From: Marchantia polymorpha subsp. ruderalis
Lineage: Eukaryota; Streptophyta; Marchantiopsida; Marchantiales; Marchantiaceae
Assembly: GCA_037833965.1 (NCBI GenBank)
Contig: AP031356.1
Coordinates: 10,872,501 to 10,936,500 of the forward strand
Reading direction: 5' to 3'
DNA: 64,000 nt
The notes under the pieces were generated by a model. That model did not search any database, had not been told where the DNA came from, and was given only the letters and a program-made list of their open reading frames with translations. Position numbers and translations under genes: made by a program. How positions within the stretch are numbered: the stretch's first letter is position 1; the number at the start of each line of letters is the position of its first letter. Shown here in pieces: positions 1-11,270 of the stretch.

Positions 1-720
1 TCTCTTCTACTCGCGCGGCAGCTAAGAAATCAGAGTCCGCAGTCCCCGAGGGCGCGTTCTTGAGCGCTCCCCGGAGACCGAGCCTCGCCCTCAACGGCCC
101 TCGAATCCTTCCGCCGTTGTGCGACGGGAATTTCAAACTCTCCGGGGAATTCGAAATCCCAGATCTACGGCAGAAACCCGATCCGACCTGCAGCCATTCC
201 TCTGCGCACTCATGGACTGGTCAGACAAAGAACCGCCGTCCCCGAGCCTGCGCCGCTGTGGAACATGATGGTCCGGGTTCTTGACGGACTTTACGCGGTG
301 CGCCGTGTGTGTAGTACGTAGGGGACGAGGCGCATTACGGGACATGTCCCCCGATGGGTATGATCCGTCCCGCGTGTCCCTGCCTGCCGCTGCGGTTGCA
401 CGGGTCATGATATCCAGGACATGAAGGTATCGGATGATCGGCGGGATCTTGATTTCTGTCGAGGGACGACGGTGAGCTCAGCGCATGCGCAGTACGCTTC
501 GTGATGAGGAGATCGGCCGTGGTCTTGAAGAGCGCGTGCAAATAGTCGGCCGGTTCATTCGACCTCGAATTATTGAGGTAACCTGGTACACGATGCGTGA
601 ATGAGGGATGTCTTGTTGCGCCTCGTGAGTCTCGACGAATACCTCTTGTAAGTGTACAATCTGGAAGTGTAACGTCACAGCGCGGTACAACTTCTTAATC
701 GTTCCGTGGTCCTGAAGCAT
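1..720. other. GC-rich segment, no identifiable gene
   Basis: GC-rich block that ends sharply against AT-rich DNA at about 720. Short open frames exist on both strands, none recognisable. On the minus strand a TATA-like CTATAAATAG (733-742) lies about 13 bp upstream of an ATG at 720 that opens an 80-codon frame. This could be the promoter and first exon of a gene running off the left edge, but the spacing is short for a TATA box and the peptide resembles nothing I know. Confidence 0.25.
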
Positions 721-2979
721 TTTTTCACGTTCCTATTTATAGATTGGGTTATCTTTAAAATGGACCTTCGGAACTTCTTCTCGGTGTCTCCCATGAATAA
801 TTTGATGGCAATTTCCATAAGCAACTTCATATTGAATGTTGCAGCTCAAGATATATCCAAGATTTAATCAACTAAATTTCACCGATTTCTCGTACATGAT
901 CATTGAAAATTTAAAGTAAGTCCCTCAACTATATTGAAAATTTTCCTTTAATGCTATCCATATCTAGTAATTGATGATTACTTCAAACCCTTTCCATTAT
1001 GTAAAAATAAGTTTTTTCATTTATTTTTTAAGATTGTGATGACACACTAGCAGCACAAATTTGTATTATCTTCAGATAGCAAAATCTTCTTCAAAACTAA
1101 TCTTGTTTAACTTATAATTGAGTCATACCACATATTTCACATTGTAAATTTTTATGTTTTAAAATCGATGGATAAAAAATCTTATGAACTTCTTGTGATC
1201 ATCCAAATTGTACATTCAAGATTGATTTTCAAATACTTTATTGGAATTGCATCTTTGTATTAACTTTTGACAGCCATTTATTTTTCAATACTAATCAGAT
1301 GTTTTTTTAAATTATATGTTTGATACAAAACATAAGTTGTAAGGATATACTTTGATTAAAATAGATATATCAAAAGTCTTTTGAACGTTTTTTTATTTGA
1401 AAAAATTGCACTATAAATTGTAAATTGTACTTTCAACTTAGTATCAACTTGCTGCTGATGTGCTGTTTGAATTACGTTCTTTCTTTCTGTGTTTCATGTT
1501 GGTCTCGTGTTTCTCGAGTTTTACCATTTACAATATACACAATTTAAAATTATAAAAGCAATTATTTTGGAAATAATTTTTATTTATCACAAAATTTTTT
1601 CATAAATATTATTATATGGTATTGAGCAGAAATTATAACAAATGTGAGATTTGATTATTGATTTAAATCAAATTTATATCAAAATAGTGATTAAAATTGA
1701 AATAAATTAAATTTTCAAAATTGTAAAGAATCCATTTAAAATATTAACAAAATTTTCCTTGATTGTTCAATTTTTATAATTTTGTTAGATACGTGAATTT
1801 TTCAAGTAAAAAATCTACATAAATCTCTAATTAATATTTGTGATTTTGAATTTGCTAAAACTAAACCAAATACCAAAGAAGATATAACTATTAACATTTA
1901 TATCAATATCATCATTTCGAATCTAATATACGAATAATTATATGTAATATTTGCAATCTTACTTAAATTTTGGAACTAGTTTTCGAGAAAAATCTTTGGT
2001 AAATGCATCATCAAACTTCACTAGTTTATTTACTATGAGACACAACACGTAATTTTGATAAGTTCACATCTTGTAGTAAAAAATTATGATGGTAACAATA
2101 AAATAACACACGTAATCTATGAAACTTATGTATATGAAAATATATATTGAAATTGTATTCTTTGATGAGTTTGTGTTTGTATACTTTTTTGGTAATACTG
2201 ATAGATTAAGCTATAAAATCTGCAATGTAAAAATAAGCTTCATCTCTAAATTTAAAATTATCAAATTATGATTTTCATTTAATGTAGCATCAAATTAACA
2301 TCTACATAATCATCTATTTGATTGTTATGCTAAAATTTAACATCAAATTCAATATAATATTCTAAGTTTAACTTTATTTTAAGTTAATGTAGACTTGATG
2401 TATATGGTTATTTGTTTCATATCTGCAAAATTTTATATTCAATCATTTATTATTCATTTGAATTTCATGCTGATGATAATAAAAATCATCATCATGTTTG
2501 ACATAATAATCAGTCATCAATTTTTTATTATATCTTTATAAAAAATAATTAAAAAATAAAATTTTATTATAAAATTTTGAAAATCTTGTTGGACATTCTG
2601 ATTTTTTTGAAGAATAAATGAGTTTTTGAAATGAAGAGCTGAAGTAGTATTTTCAGTCACTTTGATTTTCATATTTTAATTTTTTTAAGAAAAAAAAATA
2701 CAATATTATAAAACTCTTCAGCTTAGGTTTTGAAACTTTATATATTTGCAACTTGCTATAACATTTTTAATTTGATATATCTAAATTTTTAAATCTCAAA
2801 TATATTTTTAGCTGCAATAAATAGCAAATCTATATTCGTAAATAGATAAATGAAGTAAAAGTTTAACTACTCGTTTTTTTCAAATCTAACATGAAAGTAA
2901 ATAAATTGCGTTTAGTGTCTTGTTAACAAAATAATCTAACAATTTTGTTAATCTATGAAGTTGCTTGTATTTACAGAAA
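721..2979. other. AT-rich intergenic DNA, nothing identified
   Basis: About 2.2 kb of AT-rich sequence without long open frames, RNA genes or repeats that I can recognise. It ends at the target-site duplication GGTCT of the Copia element. Confidence 0.5.
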
Positions 2980-2984
2980 GGTCT

Positions 2985-3236
2985 TGTTAACTTAAAACCA
3001 AGAATCATTCAAGCCAAGTACGAAGACACAAGACATTCATATAACGTGGTTCACCCTCGAGGGCTCCGTCCACCGCTGGAACAGTGAGCAGGTCTACTAA
3101 CAAGTGAATACACAATACTTCAGCTCCTCAAAGAAGCCTTGGCTTTGGGGATATATTTATACCCAAATCCAGTGACACACATAGCTATAAATAGCTAGAG
3201 CCTGAGGTTACTCCTTAACTGGAGTTAACCTCAACA
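2985..3236 (-). repeat. 3' LTR of the Copia element
   Basis: 252 bp, TG...CA ends, paired with 10,182-10,433. In sense orientation it starts with TGTTGAGGTTAACTCC and contains a TATA-like TATAAATATA. The polypurine tract abuts its inner edge, so this is the 3' LTR. Confidence 0.95.
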
Positions 3237-3252
3237 ATCTCCCCTTTAACTC
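3237..3252 (-). other. Polypurine tract of the Copia element
   Basis: On the minus strand AGTTAAAGGGGAGATT runs directly into the LTR start TGTTGAGG. This is the expected plus-strand primer for reverse transcription. Confidence 0.85.
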
Positions 3253-3426
3253 GTGTTAAGGAAATAGTAACCTCTGAAATCTATATTGTTACTCAGCGGG
3301 AAGTTCTAAACAGAAGCCTATCACAAGGCACCTCTTTATACGAGAGTTAACTAGAACTAAACCATAGCCATAACAGGATAGAGTAATAACATAAAGAGGT
3401 CAATAGAGTTACTATGCTAGCAAAGT

Positions 3427-6400
3427 TTACATGTGCTCCCTATGCACAACTTGCATGGTAGCACAGTGTCGCCTGAAACTCTCCAATGGAATAACTTTGA
3501 TCAAAGCATCAGCTGGATTGAGTTTACCGTTAATTTTTACTAGCTCAATCATTTTATCAAACACTGCTTGTTTGATAAAATGATACCTGATGTCAATGCG
3601 CTTCACTCTGCTATCCATGACCTGGTTTGCGGCCAAATGTAAAGCGCTCTGGCTATCACAATAAAGATAAACCACGCTCTGCTTTAGGCCAATTTCCATG
3701 ATAAACCTATCTAACCAAATAGCTTCCTTTGCCGCTTCTGCTACTGCCACATATTCAGCTTCCGTTGTTGACTGAGCTACGCATTTCTGCAAGGTAGACC
3801 TCCAACTAATGCTTCCACCGCCAAGTGTAAATACATACCCAATTGTAAATCTCCTTTTATCTAGATCTTGTCCGTAGTCAGCATCAACGTGACCAAACAA
3901 GGATTTGGCATTGTCTAATAGACCATCAAACAATAAGCCATAATCCAGAGTACTCTTCAAATATCTCAAAATCCATTTCACTGCTTCCCAGTGAACTTTC
4001 CCAGTGACATGAACCTGCTCACCTTGCCCATCGCAAAAGCAATGTCCAGCCTAATGCACACCATCAAATGCATGAGGCTGCCTACAGCTTGTTCATAGGT
4101 AACATATGACATATTTCCTTTCTCCACCGCATTTGTATGACATTGAGCTGCAGAGAGTTTGAAATGTGTTGCCAAAGGAGTCCATACTCCTTTGGAATAC
4201 ATCATGTTGAACCTGTCAAGTATACGACGAACATACTTACTTGCCTTGACTCAACCATAGTTTCTTTTGCTCATGATTTCTATGTATCTCCATGCCTAAT
4301 ATTCTCTTTGACTCCGCCATATCCTTCATCTTAAATGCAGACTTCAACTTACTCTTGCATTCATCAACATCAGATTGGTTTTTCGCCAATATGAGCATAT
4401 CGTCAACGTAGAGTACTAAAATGATGAGATTGAAAGTCTCATCATTTACCTTCTTCATGTAAATACAAGGATCATACACGCTCCGAAAAAATCCTTGTGC
4501 CTTCATGAACTAATCAAATCGCGTGTTCTACTGCCTAGGAGCTTGCTTCAATCCATACAATGATTTCAATAATCTACAAACCAACCCTTCTTTGCCTTTG
4601 ACCTCAAAACCAACATGTTGTCTCGTGTAGATCTCCTTCTCTGAATATCCATAGAGAAAAGTTGTAACCACATCCATCTGATCCATAACAAGATCAAATA
4701 TCGCAGCCAGTGCACATACCAAACGAATTGCAGCATACTTAGCTACCGGTGAGAAAACTTCGTTATAGTCCACGCCCTTTTCTTGGGTGAAACCTCTAGC
4801 CACCAACCTAGCTTTGAAGATTTTTGCCTCGTCTCCTCCTGGATTGTCTTTAAGCTTGTACATCCACTTGGAATCAATCAGCATTTGATTGGTAGGAGGC
4901 TCAACCAGCTCCCAAGTCTTATTGTCAATCAGAGATTCCATCTCCCGCTTCATAGCAGCATTCCACTCAAGCTTATTGACCGAAGCTTGAGCTTTCCTGT
5001 ATGAAGAAGGTTCACCTTCTTCCAAAATCAACGGTAGACCATCCCTATCTTCGATATCAAAGTCACAATCTTCTAGAATGGATGAATTTGCCCACCCACC
5101 AAACCTTTCAGGAGCCCTACTAGCACGATGCGATCTCCTAATCGACGTTTCAGGTTGATTTCTATTGTCTGAAACTATTGCAATAGGCTCATCAATGATA
5201 ATTCGCTCAAGTTCCTCATGTTCTTGATGAGCCGGTGTTTCTTTTTGTGACATATCATTAGTGATATAATGATCAAACTCTCCCACAGCGATATCCGTGA
5301 CTGGAGATTTTCCCTTGTCAATACGAGGAGTCTTAGAATTCTCCCCATCTTTCAATAAGCCAAGCTCATTGAAAGAAACATCTCGACTGACAATCACCTT
5401 ACGTGCTAGTGGATTTCATAGCCTGTAACCTTTCACTCCACTAGCATATCTAAGAAAACGACATTTCTTGGACGTAGGGTCTAACTTAGTTCTGTGCTCC
5501 TTTGGCGTAAGAGTATAAGCAGTACAGCCAAAAATCTTCAAGCGGCTATAATCCGCCATCCGTTTATGCCTGGCATCAAATGGTGTGGAAAATTGGATTG
5601 CACTAGAAGGAGAGAGGTTTACCAGATAAACTGCGGTGTTGACGGCTTTGGCCCAATACTCTCCTGGTAAACCAAATTCACTTAGCATACTTCGCACCTT
5701 CTCCCAAACACTGTTCTATTGAGTCTTTCAAAAATAGCATTTTGTTGGAGAGTGTAAAATATCGTGAAGTGACGAGTAATCCCCTCCTTTGTACAATACC
5801 TCTGAAACTCCTCAAAAGTATATTCGCCGCCATTATCTGATCGTAAATATTTTACCCTATTGCCAGTCTGATTTTCAACTTGAACGCGTCAAGTTTTGAA
5901 GGTTGAAAAGACCTTAGACTTGTGGGTAAGAAAATATATCCACACATACCTAGAGTTATCATCTATAAAAGAAACATAGTAGAGCTTTCCTGAGAGTGAG
6001 GCAGTAGGAGATGTATCCTATACGTCACTATGTACATACTCCAGTATCTCCTTGGAATTATGAGTTCCAACACTAAAAGCTCGCCTATGTTGTTTTTCCA
6101 TGATGCAGTGTTCACAAAATGGAAAGTAAATGTACCCAAACCTGGTAACACTTTCTTGTTATCAAGAAGAGACAAGTACCTATCACTCATATGGTCTAGT
6201 CTGGAATGCTATAAATGAGACATCTCGCGGCGAGATCTGGTAAAGTTGACTTCTCCACAAATTGTGGTGCCCTCTAATAAGTACAGATTATTGTGCTTAT
6301 GTGCTTTAAGTATTATCTTCTTATCACTAGATTTGACATCTAACACTCCATGCCTAGAGCTCCACTCCAAGCCTTGTGAGTCTAACACTCCAAGAGAGAT

Positions 6401-6640
6401 CAAGTTCTTTCTCATATTAGTTATAAATCTTATGTGTGTCAGTGTTCGATTGACACCATCAAACATGCGGATTTAAACAGATCCAACACACTCAGTCTTA
6501 CAAGGTTGGTCATTTCCCATAAGAACAGACTCGTTTGATCCTGAGAAAGTATAGAAGAACTCTCTAATGTAGCAAATGTGATAAGAACAAGCACTATCCA
6601 AAATCCATACATCACCAATAACTGTTGGTGAACTACAGAG
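3427..6640 (-). pseudogene. Decayed Copia pol: protease, integrase, reverse transcriptase, RNase H
   Basis: Read right to left, the fragments follow Copia order. An aspartic-protease-like DSACSYHI lies near 6,570-6,610. An integrase zinc-binding part (HSRLDH, then CEHC) lies near 6,080-6,220 and a catalytic-core DNGGEY near 5,830. The integrase tail (5,416-5,697) leads into the SRDVSFNE linker. RT follows, with KARLVARGFTQ and LYGLKQAPRQ (4,528-5,397) and the catalytic YVDD in LYVDDMLILAK (4,237-4,506). RNase H with TEAEYVA ends at 3,427. Stops (for example two between 4,507 and 4,530) and frameshifts (near 4,236, 3,980 and 5,700) separate the pieces, so no polyprotein can be made. Confidence 0.93.
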
Positions 6641-6699
6641 GGCATATCTCTGGCATCATAGACCGTCGATAAACATGTCTTCCTCTTCAGAGTGAAGAT

Positions 6700-7615
6700 G
6701 CTTCGCAACATTCGCCACTTGAGGAAGATTCGCATCTCTTATTTGCATCCGACAGTCCTTCTTGATATGGCCATTCTTGCCACATCTCCAACACACCAAG
6801 TTCTTCAAGTTCCTCTTGTTAGGGGATGGAAACTAAAACTGAACTCTCCTACGCTCAAGGGATCTCGATCGATGCCTCTTGAACCCTGTACGCTGCAGAT
6901 TGTCTTGACCGGATGGTTGCGACTGACCACGGATCACAGTAAGTGCAGTACTTGAAGTGAATGGGCGAGAGAATGACAACATTTCCTGTTCCACCGCGTT
7001 TGCCAGAAGAGCACTTACAACCTCGTTGTAAGTTACAACCTTGTTATCACGATGAAGTAGAATCTTTGATAGTGTTTGATAGGAGTGAGTCAATGAGTGA
7101 AGTAGATGCATAGCTTTCTTAATGTAAGAAAGCTCCTCTTGCATACTTTGAAGATCTACCAACAAATCTTTGTAGGCATAAATGTGATCTTGAATTCTTG
7201 AGCCCGGCCTCATCCTGAAATTCAATAGCCTCATATAGGTATTCATCACATGGGAGATTTCCTTCTGATGAAACCGTCTCTGTAGGGCATCAAAAAGCTG
7301 TGTAACCTCAGGATACTCCTAAACTTGCTTCATAACCGAAGGATCTAGATACCCCATCACAATGTAGACTGCTTGCTCTTGTGAATCCTTCCAATCAATA
7401 TTGGTTATGTGCATTGGTTTGTCTTTAAGCACATTGGCGAAACCCATAGATCTCAACTTGCTTTTCACTTGCTTTTTCCAAAGCAAGTAATCGGATCGGC
7501 CATCAAGAGTATAAATGTTGTACCCTGTTCCTGCAACTTGTTTCGAGGCCATCTCAGTTCGACGAAAACTAGAGATACCGTCTGTTGTCACTGCAATCTC
7601 GTCCTTTGGGTGCAT
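6700..7615 (-). pseudogene. Decayed Copia gag with zinc knuckle
   Basis: The likely start is the ATG at 7,615. The N-terminal part (to 7,319) contains LDGRSDYLLWKKQVKSKL, typical of Copia gag. The middle part (7,249-6,833) contains the conserved helical region and an arginine-rich tail. A zinc knuckle, CWRCGKNGHIKKDC (CX2CX4HX4C), lies near 6,752-6,794. A break near 7,250-7,320 and another before the knuckle separate the pieces. The intact protein would form the virus-like particle that packages element RNA; this copy cannot. Confidence 0.88.
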
Positions 7616-7660
7616 TTTCAGCTGCTAAAAATGGTCAAGATGCACTTTACGTCTCACACC

Positions 7661-7930
7661 CGTGACTGCCGTCGCCCGTGATCATCGTCGCCCGTGATCA
7701 TCGTCGCCCTCGACCAAAAAGATGTGTCATCCGCGACTGCCGTCGCCCGTGATCATCGTCGCCCGCGACCAAAAAGATGTGTCATCCGCGACTGCCGTCG
7801 CCCGTGATCACCGTCGCCCGCGACTATATCCGTCACCCGCGACTCTTGTCTTCTGTGACCACCGTCGCCCGCGACTGAAAAGATCCGTCATCCGCGACTA
7901 TCGTCGCCCGTGACCACCGTCGCTGTTAGG
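7661..7930 (-). repeat. Minisatellite in the Copia 5' leader
   Basis: Degenerate tandem array built on GTCGCCCGTGATCA and GTCGCCCGCGAC type words, with larger repeats of about 55 bp including AAAAGATGTGTCATCCGCGA. It lies just upstream of the gag start in element sense. A related array occurs in the second Copia element (22,980-23,490) in the same orientation relative to the LTRs. Short open frames across it are repeat artefacts. Confidence 0.8.
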
Positions 7931-8087
7931 ACCGCCAATGTCAGTACCACCGTTGACAATGTTGTTGCTACAACGAGTGCTGGCGCTTTAACCTCGAATG
8001 TGCCAACCACGTGAGCGCGTACCCTAAACTCCAAACTAAATCCTAACCCTTTTTTTTTGTTTTTGCTAACTACGTCCACAACTGACC

Positions 8088-8858
8088 TGTAAGACCGGAT
8101 ATTGCATGTGTGAAATAAAACTAGAATTAGCCAAGGAGTTAATCCTGGTTAGGATAGTTATGACTAAATCTAGCTAGTTATGACTAAGTCTAGCTAGTTT
8201 AGCTATAATGTCTATACTTGGCGGAATAACTAGAGAAGTTCTAGAAAATTTGAGTGAGCACTTCTATTTTGTCTTGTACAAAAGTCTAGATTCCAAGAGA
8301 AAAGACTTTTGAACTTCATGTTTAGTTTTGGTTGGTTTGACTAAAGTAAGTAGTATTCCATTGGTTAGACTAAGTCTAATGTTGACTTAGTGGAAAGTGG
8401 AAGTTCTAGAAGTTGGAAAGGCACAAATGGCATGTCGCCACCTCAATCTAGGGATTAGTAAACATCTAGAAGGTTTAGGGGGCCAATGGCATGTTGCCAC
8501 ATATTGATAACTAGTCAACCTTACTATGGTTTATCTTCGTAAAAGTAAGTTAGATAGAAATTACCATTTGTTACTATGGTAAATTCTCAAGTAGTATATA
8601 TAGAGAGTTAGGGAAGAGCCTCTCAAGCAAGTTTGGAGAGTTCATATGTAGAGACTTGTTTCATATATGAAAGAGTGACGAATTTTCAGTACCTTGGAGT
8701 GTCGATGAGTGTATGAGTTGGAGTGATACCTTGAGAGATTGTGTGAGAGGGTGTTTAGCTTATGAGTATGATGCGGAATTCTAGTCTTTTAGAATCATGA
8801 TGAGCTACCGAAAAGCCATCTGAGATAAACCTGAGTGAGAGTCAGCCCGGAGGTTGCA
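8088..8858 (+). mobile_element. Solo LTR, copy 1, nested in the Copia leader
   Basis: 771 bp starting TGTAAGACCGG and ending CGGAGGTTGCA, flanked by GACC on both sides (8,084-8,087 and 8,859-8,862). It matches 17,862-18,644 along its whole length. It contains a TATA-like TATATATAG near 8,596 and no coding sequence. TG...CA ends, a short target duplication and absence of internal domains fit a solo LTR left by recombination. The TGTAAGACC start recalls plant Gypsy LTRs, but family assignment is inference. A non-autonomous element with LTR-like ends is the alternative. Confidence 0.75.
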
Positions 8859-9061
8859 GACCATGTTCACAACAACCATGTCCAACCTCAAACTGACCTT
8901 GACCACGTCCAACTACGAAGGTGCAGAACCCTAACCGTGTGGCCTTCTACTACGTTCAACAGGATGCTGACCACGTCCAACTACAACTACGTAGGGAACT
9001 CTACACAGTCTATTCCTTTTGTCTCGCGAGTCTTATAGGTTAGGAAAAATTTTTTAATCAT

Positions 9062-9550
9062 GTCCACAGCAGTAGCTCAGTGGATAGTGCTTCGTGCTCA
9101 CAAGCAGGAGGTCGTGGGTTTGAGTCCCTCCCGAAACGTGTCCTTGCGCAGTTGGTGACGTGCGCCGCTCGGCTCACACCCGTGAAGTGCCTCCGCGCGC
9201 CACTCGAGAATTGCCTCGTGTCCTCACACAGATGGTGATTTGCGCCGCCCGATTCCCTCCCGCGAAGTGCCCCCGCGCGCCGCTCGCGAAGTGCCTCCGC
9301 CGCTCGGCTCCCATCCGCGAATTGCCCCCACCGCTTGGCTCCCACCCGCGAATTATCTTCGCGCAAGGCTATCTGCGCCGCTCGCGAAGTTCCTTGTTTG
9401 CGCAGGGGGTTGTCCGCACGGCTTGGCCTTGCTGTTACCGCGTAGGACGGTGCCCGCGCCGCTCGCGAAGTGTATGCGCAGGAGGAGGAGGTGGGGGCGG
9501 CCTGACGAAACCCTAGTCACAGGGGTGGCGGCTGCTCGTTGCCCTTAAGT
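9062..9550 (+). mobile_element. tRNA-derived SINE with GC-rich body
   Basis: The head has a pol III A box (TAGCTCAGTGG, 9,073-9,083) and B box (GGTTTGAGTCC, 9,117-9,127) at tRNA spacing. The T-arm region can fold. The D arm and anticodon arm are weak, though the loop CTCACAA resembles a Val-CAC loop. It is therefore a tRNA-like SINE head and not a functional tRNA. About 400 bp of GC-rich sequence follows, with repeats of a word like CCGCTCGCGAAGTGCC, ending near the shift to A-rich DNA at about 9,550. The 3' boundary and target duplication are not resolved. Open frames in the body are GC-driven artefacts. Confidence 0.6.
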
Positions 9551-10164
9551 GAACCCTAATGTGAAAAATGAAAACTGAAAACGAAACAATTCTGAATCTA
9601 ACGAGAAAACTTTGAGAAAACTGTCAGAAAACTTTTGAATCTCACGAGAAAACTTCGAATTACTCCCGAACTTCGAAGAGAAAGAAAAAGGCTTCTAAAC
9701 GACTGAAAACAAAACGATTCTGAATCTGACAAGAGAACTGTCAGAAAACTTCGTGGGATCAGAAAACCTAAAACCGACGTAGCAAAATGAGGCTCGCAAC
9801 TTCAATTTCCACGGCTCATTGTCTATCCCAAATACATCGTAAAAAAAAAAAAAATGTCACTTGTCAGAAATTCTTCTGAAACGTTCAGAAAACCATCTAC
9901 AAACTATCACAGAAAACAATCAGGGTAGTCTCCCAAACATACGAGCCATACGATAGTAATTTTTTTCAAACTCAAAAAAACTTCACAACTGTCACAAAAT
10001 CTTAGTAACGATAGAAACTCAAAATCATCTCAAAAAACCATCACTAAAGTGTAACTTATCACTAAGGAAACTGTCATCCAAATTGTACGTGAGAATACAG
10101 TTAGCTGAAACTATCAGGATGAAAACCTTCAGCACACAAACTCACTAAATATCCGAAGCTAAAA
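9551..10164 (-). other. Copia 5' leader, noncoding
   Basis: A-rich on the plus strand (T-rich in element sense), no coding potential. It shares short words with the leader of the second Copia element, for example TTTGGGAGACTACC (sense strand here; plus strand near 21,566-21,579), which supports common descent. Confidence 0.6.
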
Positions 10165-10179
10165 CCGGCTTTGATACCA
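10165..10179 (-). other. Primer-binding site (initiator Met-tRNA type)
   Basis: On the minus strand, TGGTATCAAAGCCGG sits 2 nt inside the 5' LTR. It matches the plant Met-tRNA primer site TGGTATCAGAGC with one change, and sets the element's direction as minus. Confidence 0.9.
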
Positions 10180-10181
10180 TT

Positions 10182-10433
10182 TGTTAACATAAAACCAAGA
10201 ATCATTCAAGCCAAGTACGAAGACACAAGACACTCATATAACGTGGTTCACCCTCGAGGGCTACGTCCACGGCTTGAACACTTAGTAGGTTTACTAACAA
10301 GTGAATACACAATACTTCACCTCCTCAAAGAAGCCTTGGCTTTTGGGTTATATTTATACCGAAAGCCAGCGACACACATAGCTATAAATAGCTAGAGCTT
10401 GAGGTTACTCCTTAACCGGAGTTAACCTCAACA
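10182..10433 (-). repeat. 5' LTR of the Copia element
   Basis: 252 bp, TG...CA, paired with 2,985-3,236. The primer site on its inner edge identifies it as the 5' LTR. The outer flank is the duplicated GGTCT. Confidence 0.95.
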
Positions 10434-10438
10434 GGTCT

Positions 10439-11270
10439 AAGTCAACTTCAATCAAACTTCAACAACTTCAATCAAACTTGTGCTCACAATATATTTTAAA
10501 TAAATAAATAAAATATATATATTTCTAATTTATAATAAATTTATTAATAAATAAAACAAGCAAGAAATGCATATTCTCAACAGAAATTACATATTTATTG
10601 AATTTTAAAACTCATTTTTTTGGAATTTTAGAATCCACTAGACATGGATAAAAAAATGCTATAAAATTCACATACAAAGACATGATTACAATGATGTTTA
10701 TGAAAACACAAGTAATTTATTGAAAATTCTAAAATATGTGTATTTTGAAGATACAACTATGATTTTTTATAAAATATTAGAGCACTATTATTTAACAAAC
10801 TTAATTTACTTTACTATATATCTTACTAAATTTTATTTACGTAATAAAGTTATTTTTTTAAATTTAGCACATGTCATTTGTAATATTTTAATCCTTTTAA
10901 AAAAATATAAAAAATCTTTCACAAATACAGTGTAAAAACTTAATTTTAGTTTTAAAATTTTGATTAGTTTGACCAAGTGTTTCAATTTTTATTGGTTAGA
11001 TCAAGTCTAAAATTTGATTTTGAAATAAGCAAAAAATCTAAAAGTTTCAAGGTTCATATTGACATGCTAGTAGCTCAACTTAGTCACAAAGAAGCTTATC
11101 TTATTAGACTTATGATATGTTGCAATGAATTGTTTCTCATGCAAACAAAGAAAATTTAATTTTTGTGAATTCAAATATACTAGTATTCATCAAAAGTTAC
11201 TATAGTAGTTTTTTTAATAATATAAATGAACATGTAAAAACGATAATCTCAAACAAGTTTAAAATAAGCT
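10439..11270. other. AT-rich DNA, nothing identified
   Basis: AT-rich, with short open frames such as 10,720-10,935 that are typical of low-GC noise. I see no domain, RNA gene or clear repeat. Confidence 0.5.

Larger units (their letters stand above)
2985..10433 (-). mobile_element. Ty1/Copia LTR retrotransposon, structurally complete, coding capacity lost
   Basis: A 7,449-bp Copia element read on the minus strand. Its LTRs (2,985-3,236 and 10,182-10,433) are both 252 bp, start TG and end CA, and are flanked by the same 5 bp, GGTCT (2,980-2,984 and 10,434-10,438), which is direct evidence of one integration. A Met-tRNA primer site lies inside the right LTR and a polypurine tract beside the left LTR, which fixes the orientation. 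Domain order gag, protease, integrase, RT, RNase H is the Copia order. Coding frames carry many stops and frameshifts. By eye the LTRs differ at about 17 of 252 positions, so the insertion is not recent. The 2.5-kb 5' leader has itself been invaded by a solo LTR and a SINE. Confidence 0.95.

Noticed and set aside
7722..7913. Open frame over GTCGCCCG repeats
   Set aside because: Translation of a minisatellite; repetitive peptide only.
9066..9135. Functional tRNA-Val
   Set aside because: The boxes are good but the anticodon stem and D stem do not pair properly and no acceptor stem forms; a SINE head fits better.
9160..9548. Two overlapping GC-rich frames of over 100 codons
   Set aside because: They lie in the SINE body, overlap in different frames and read as simple repeats of the DNA.
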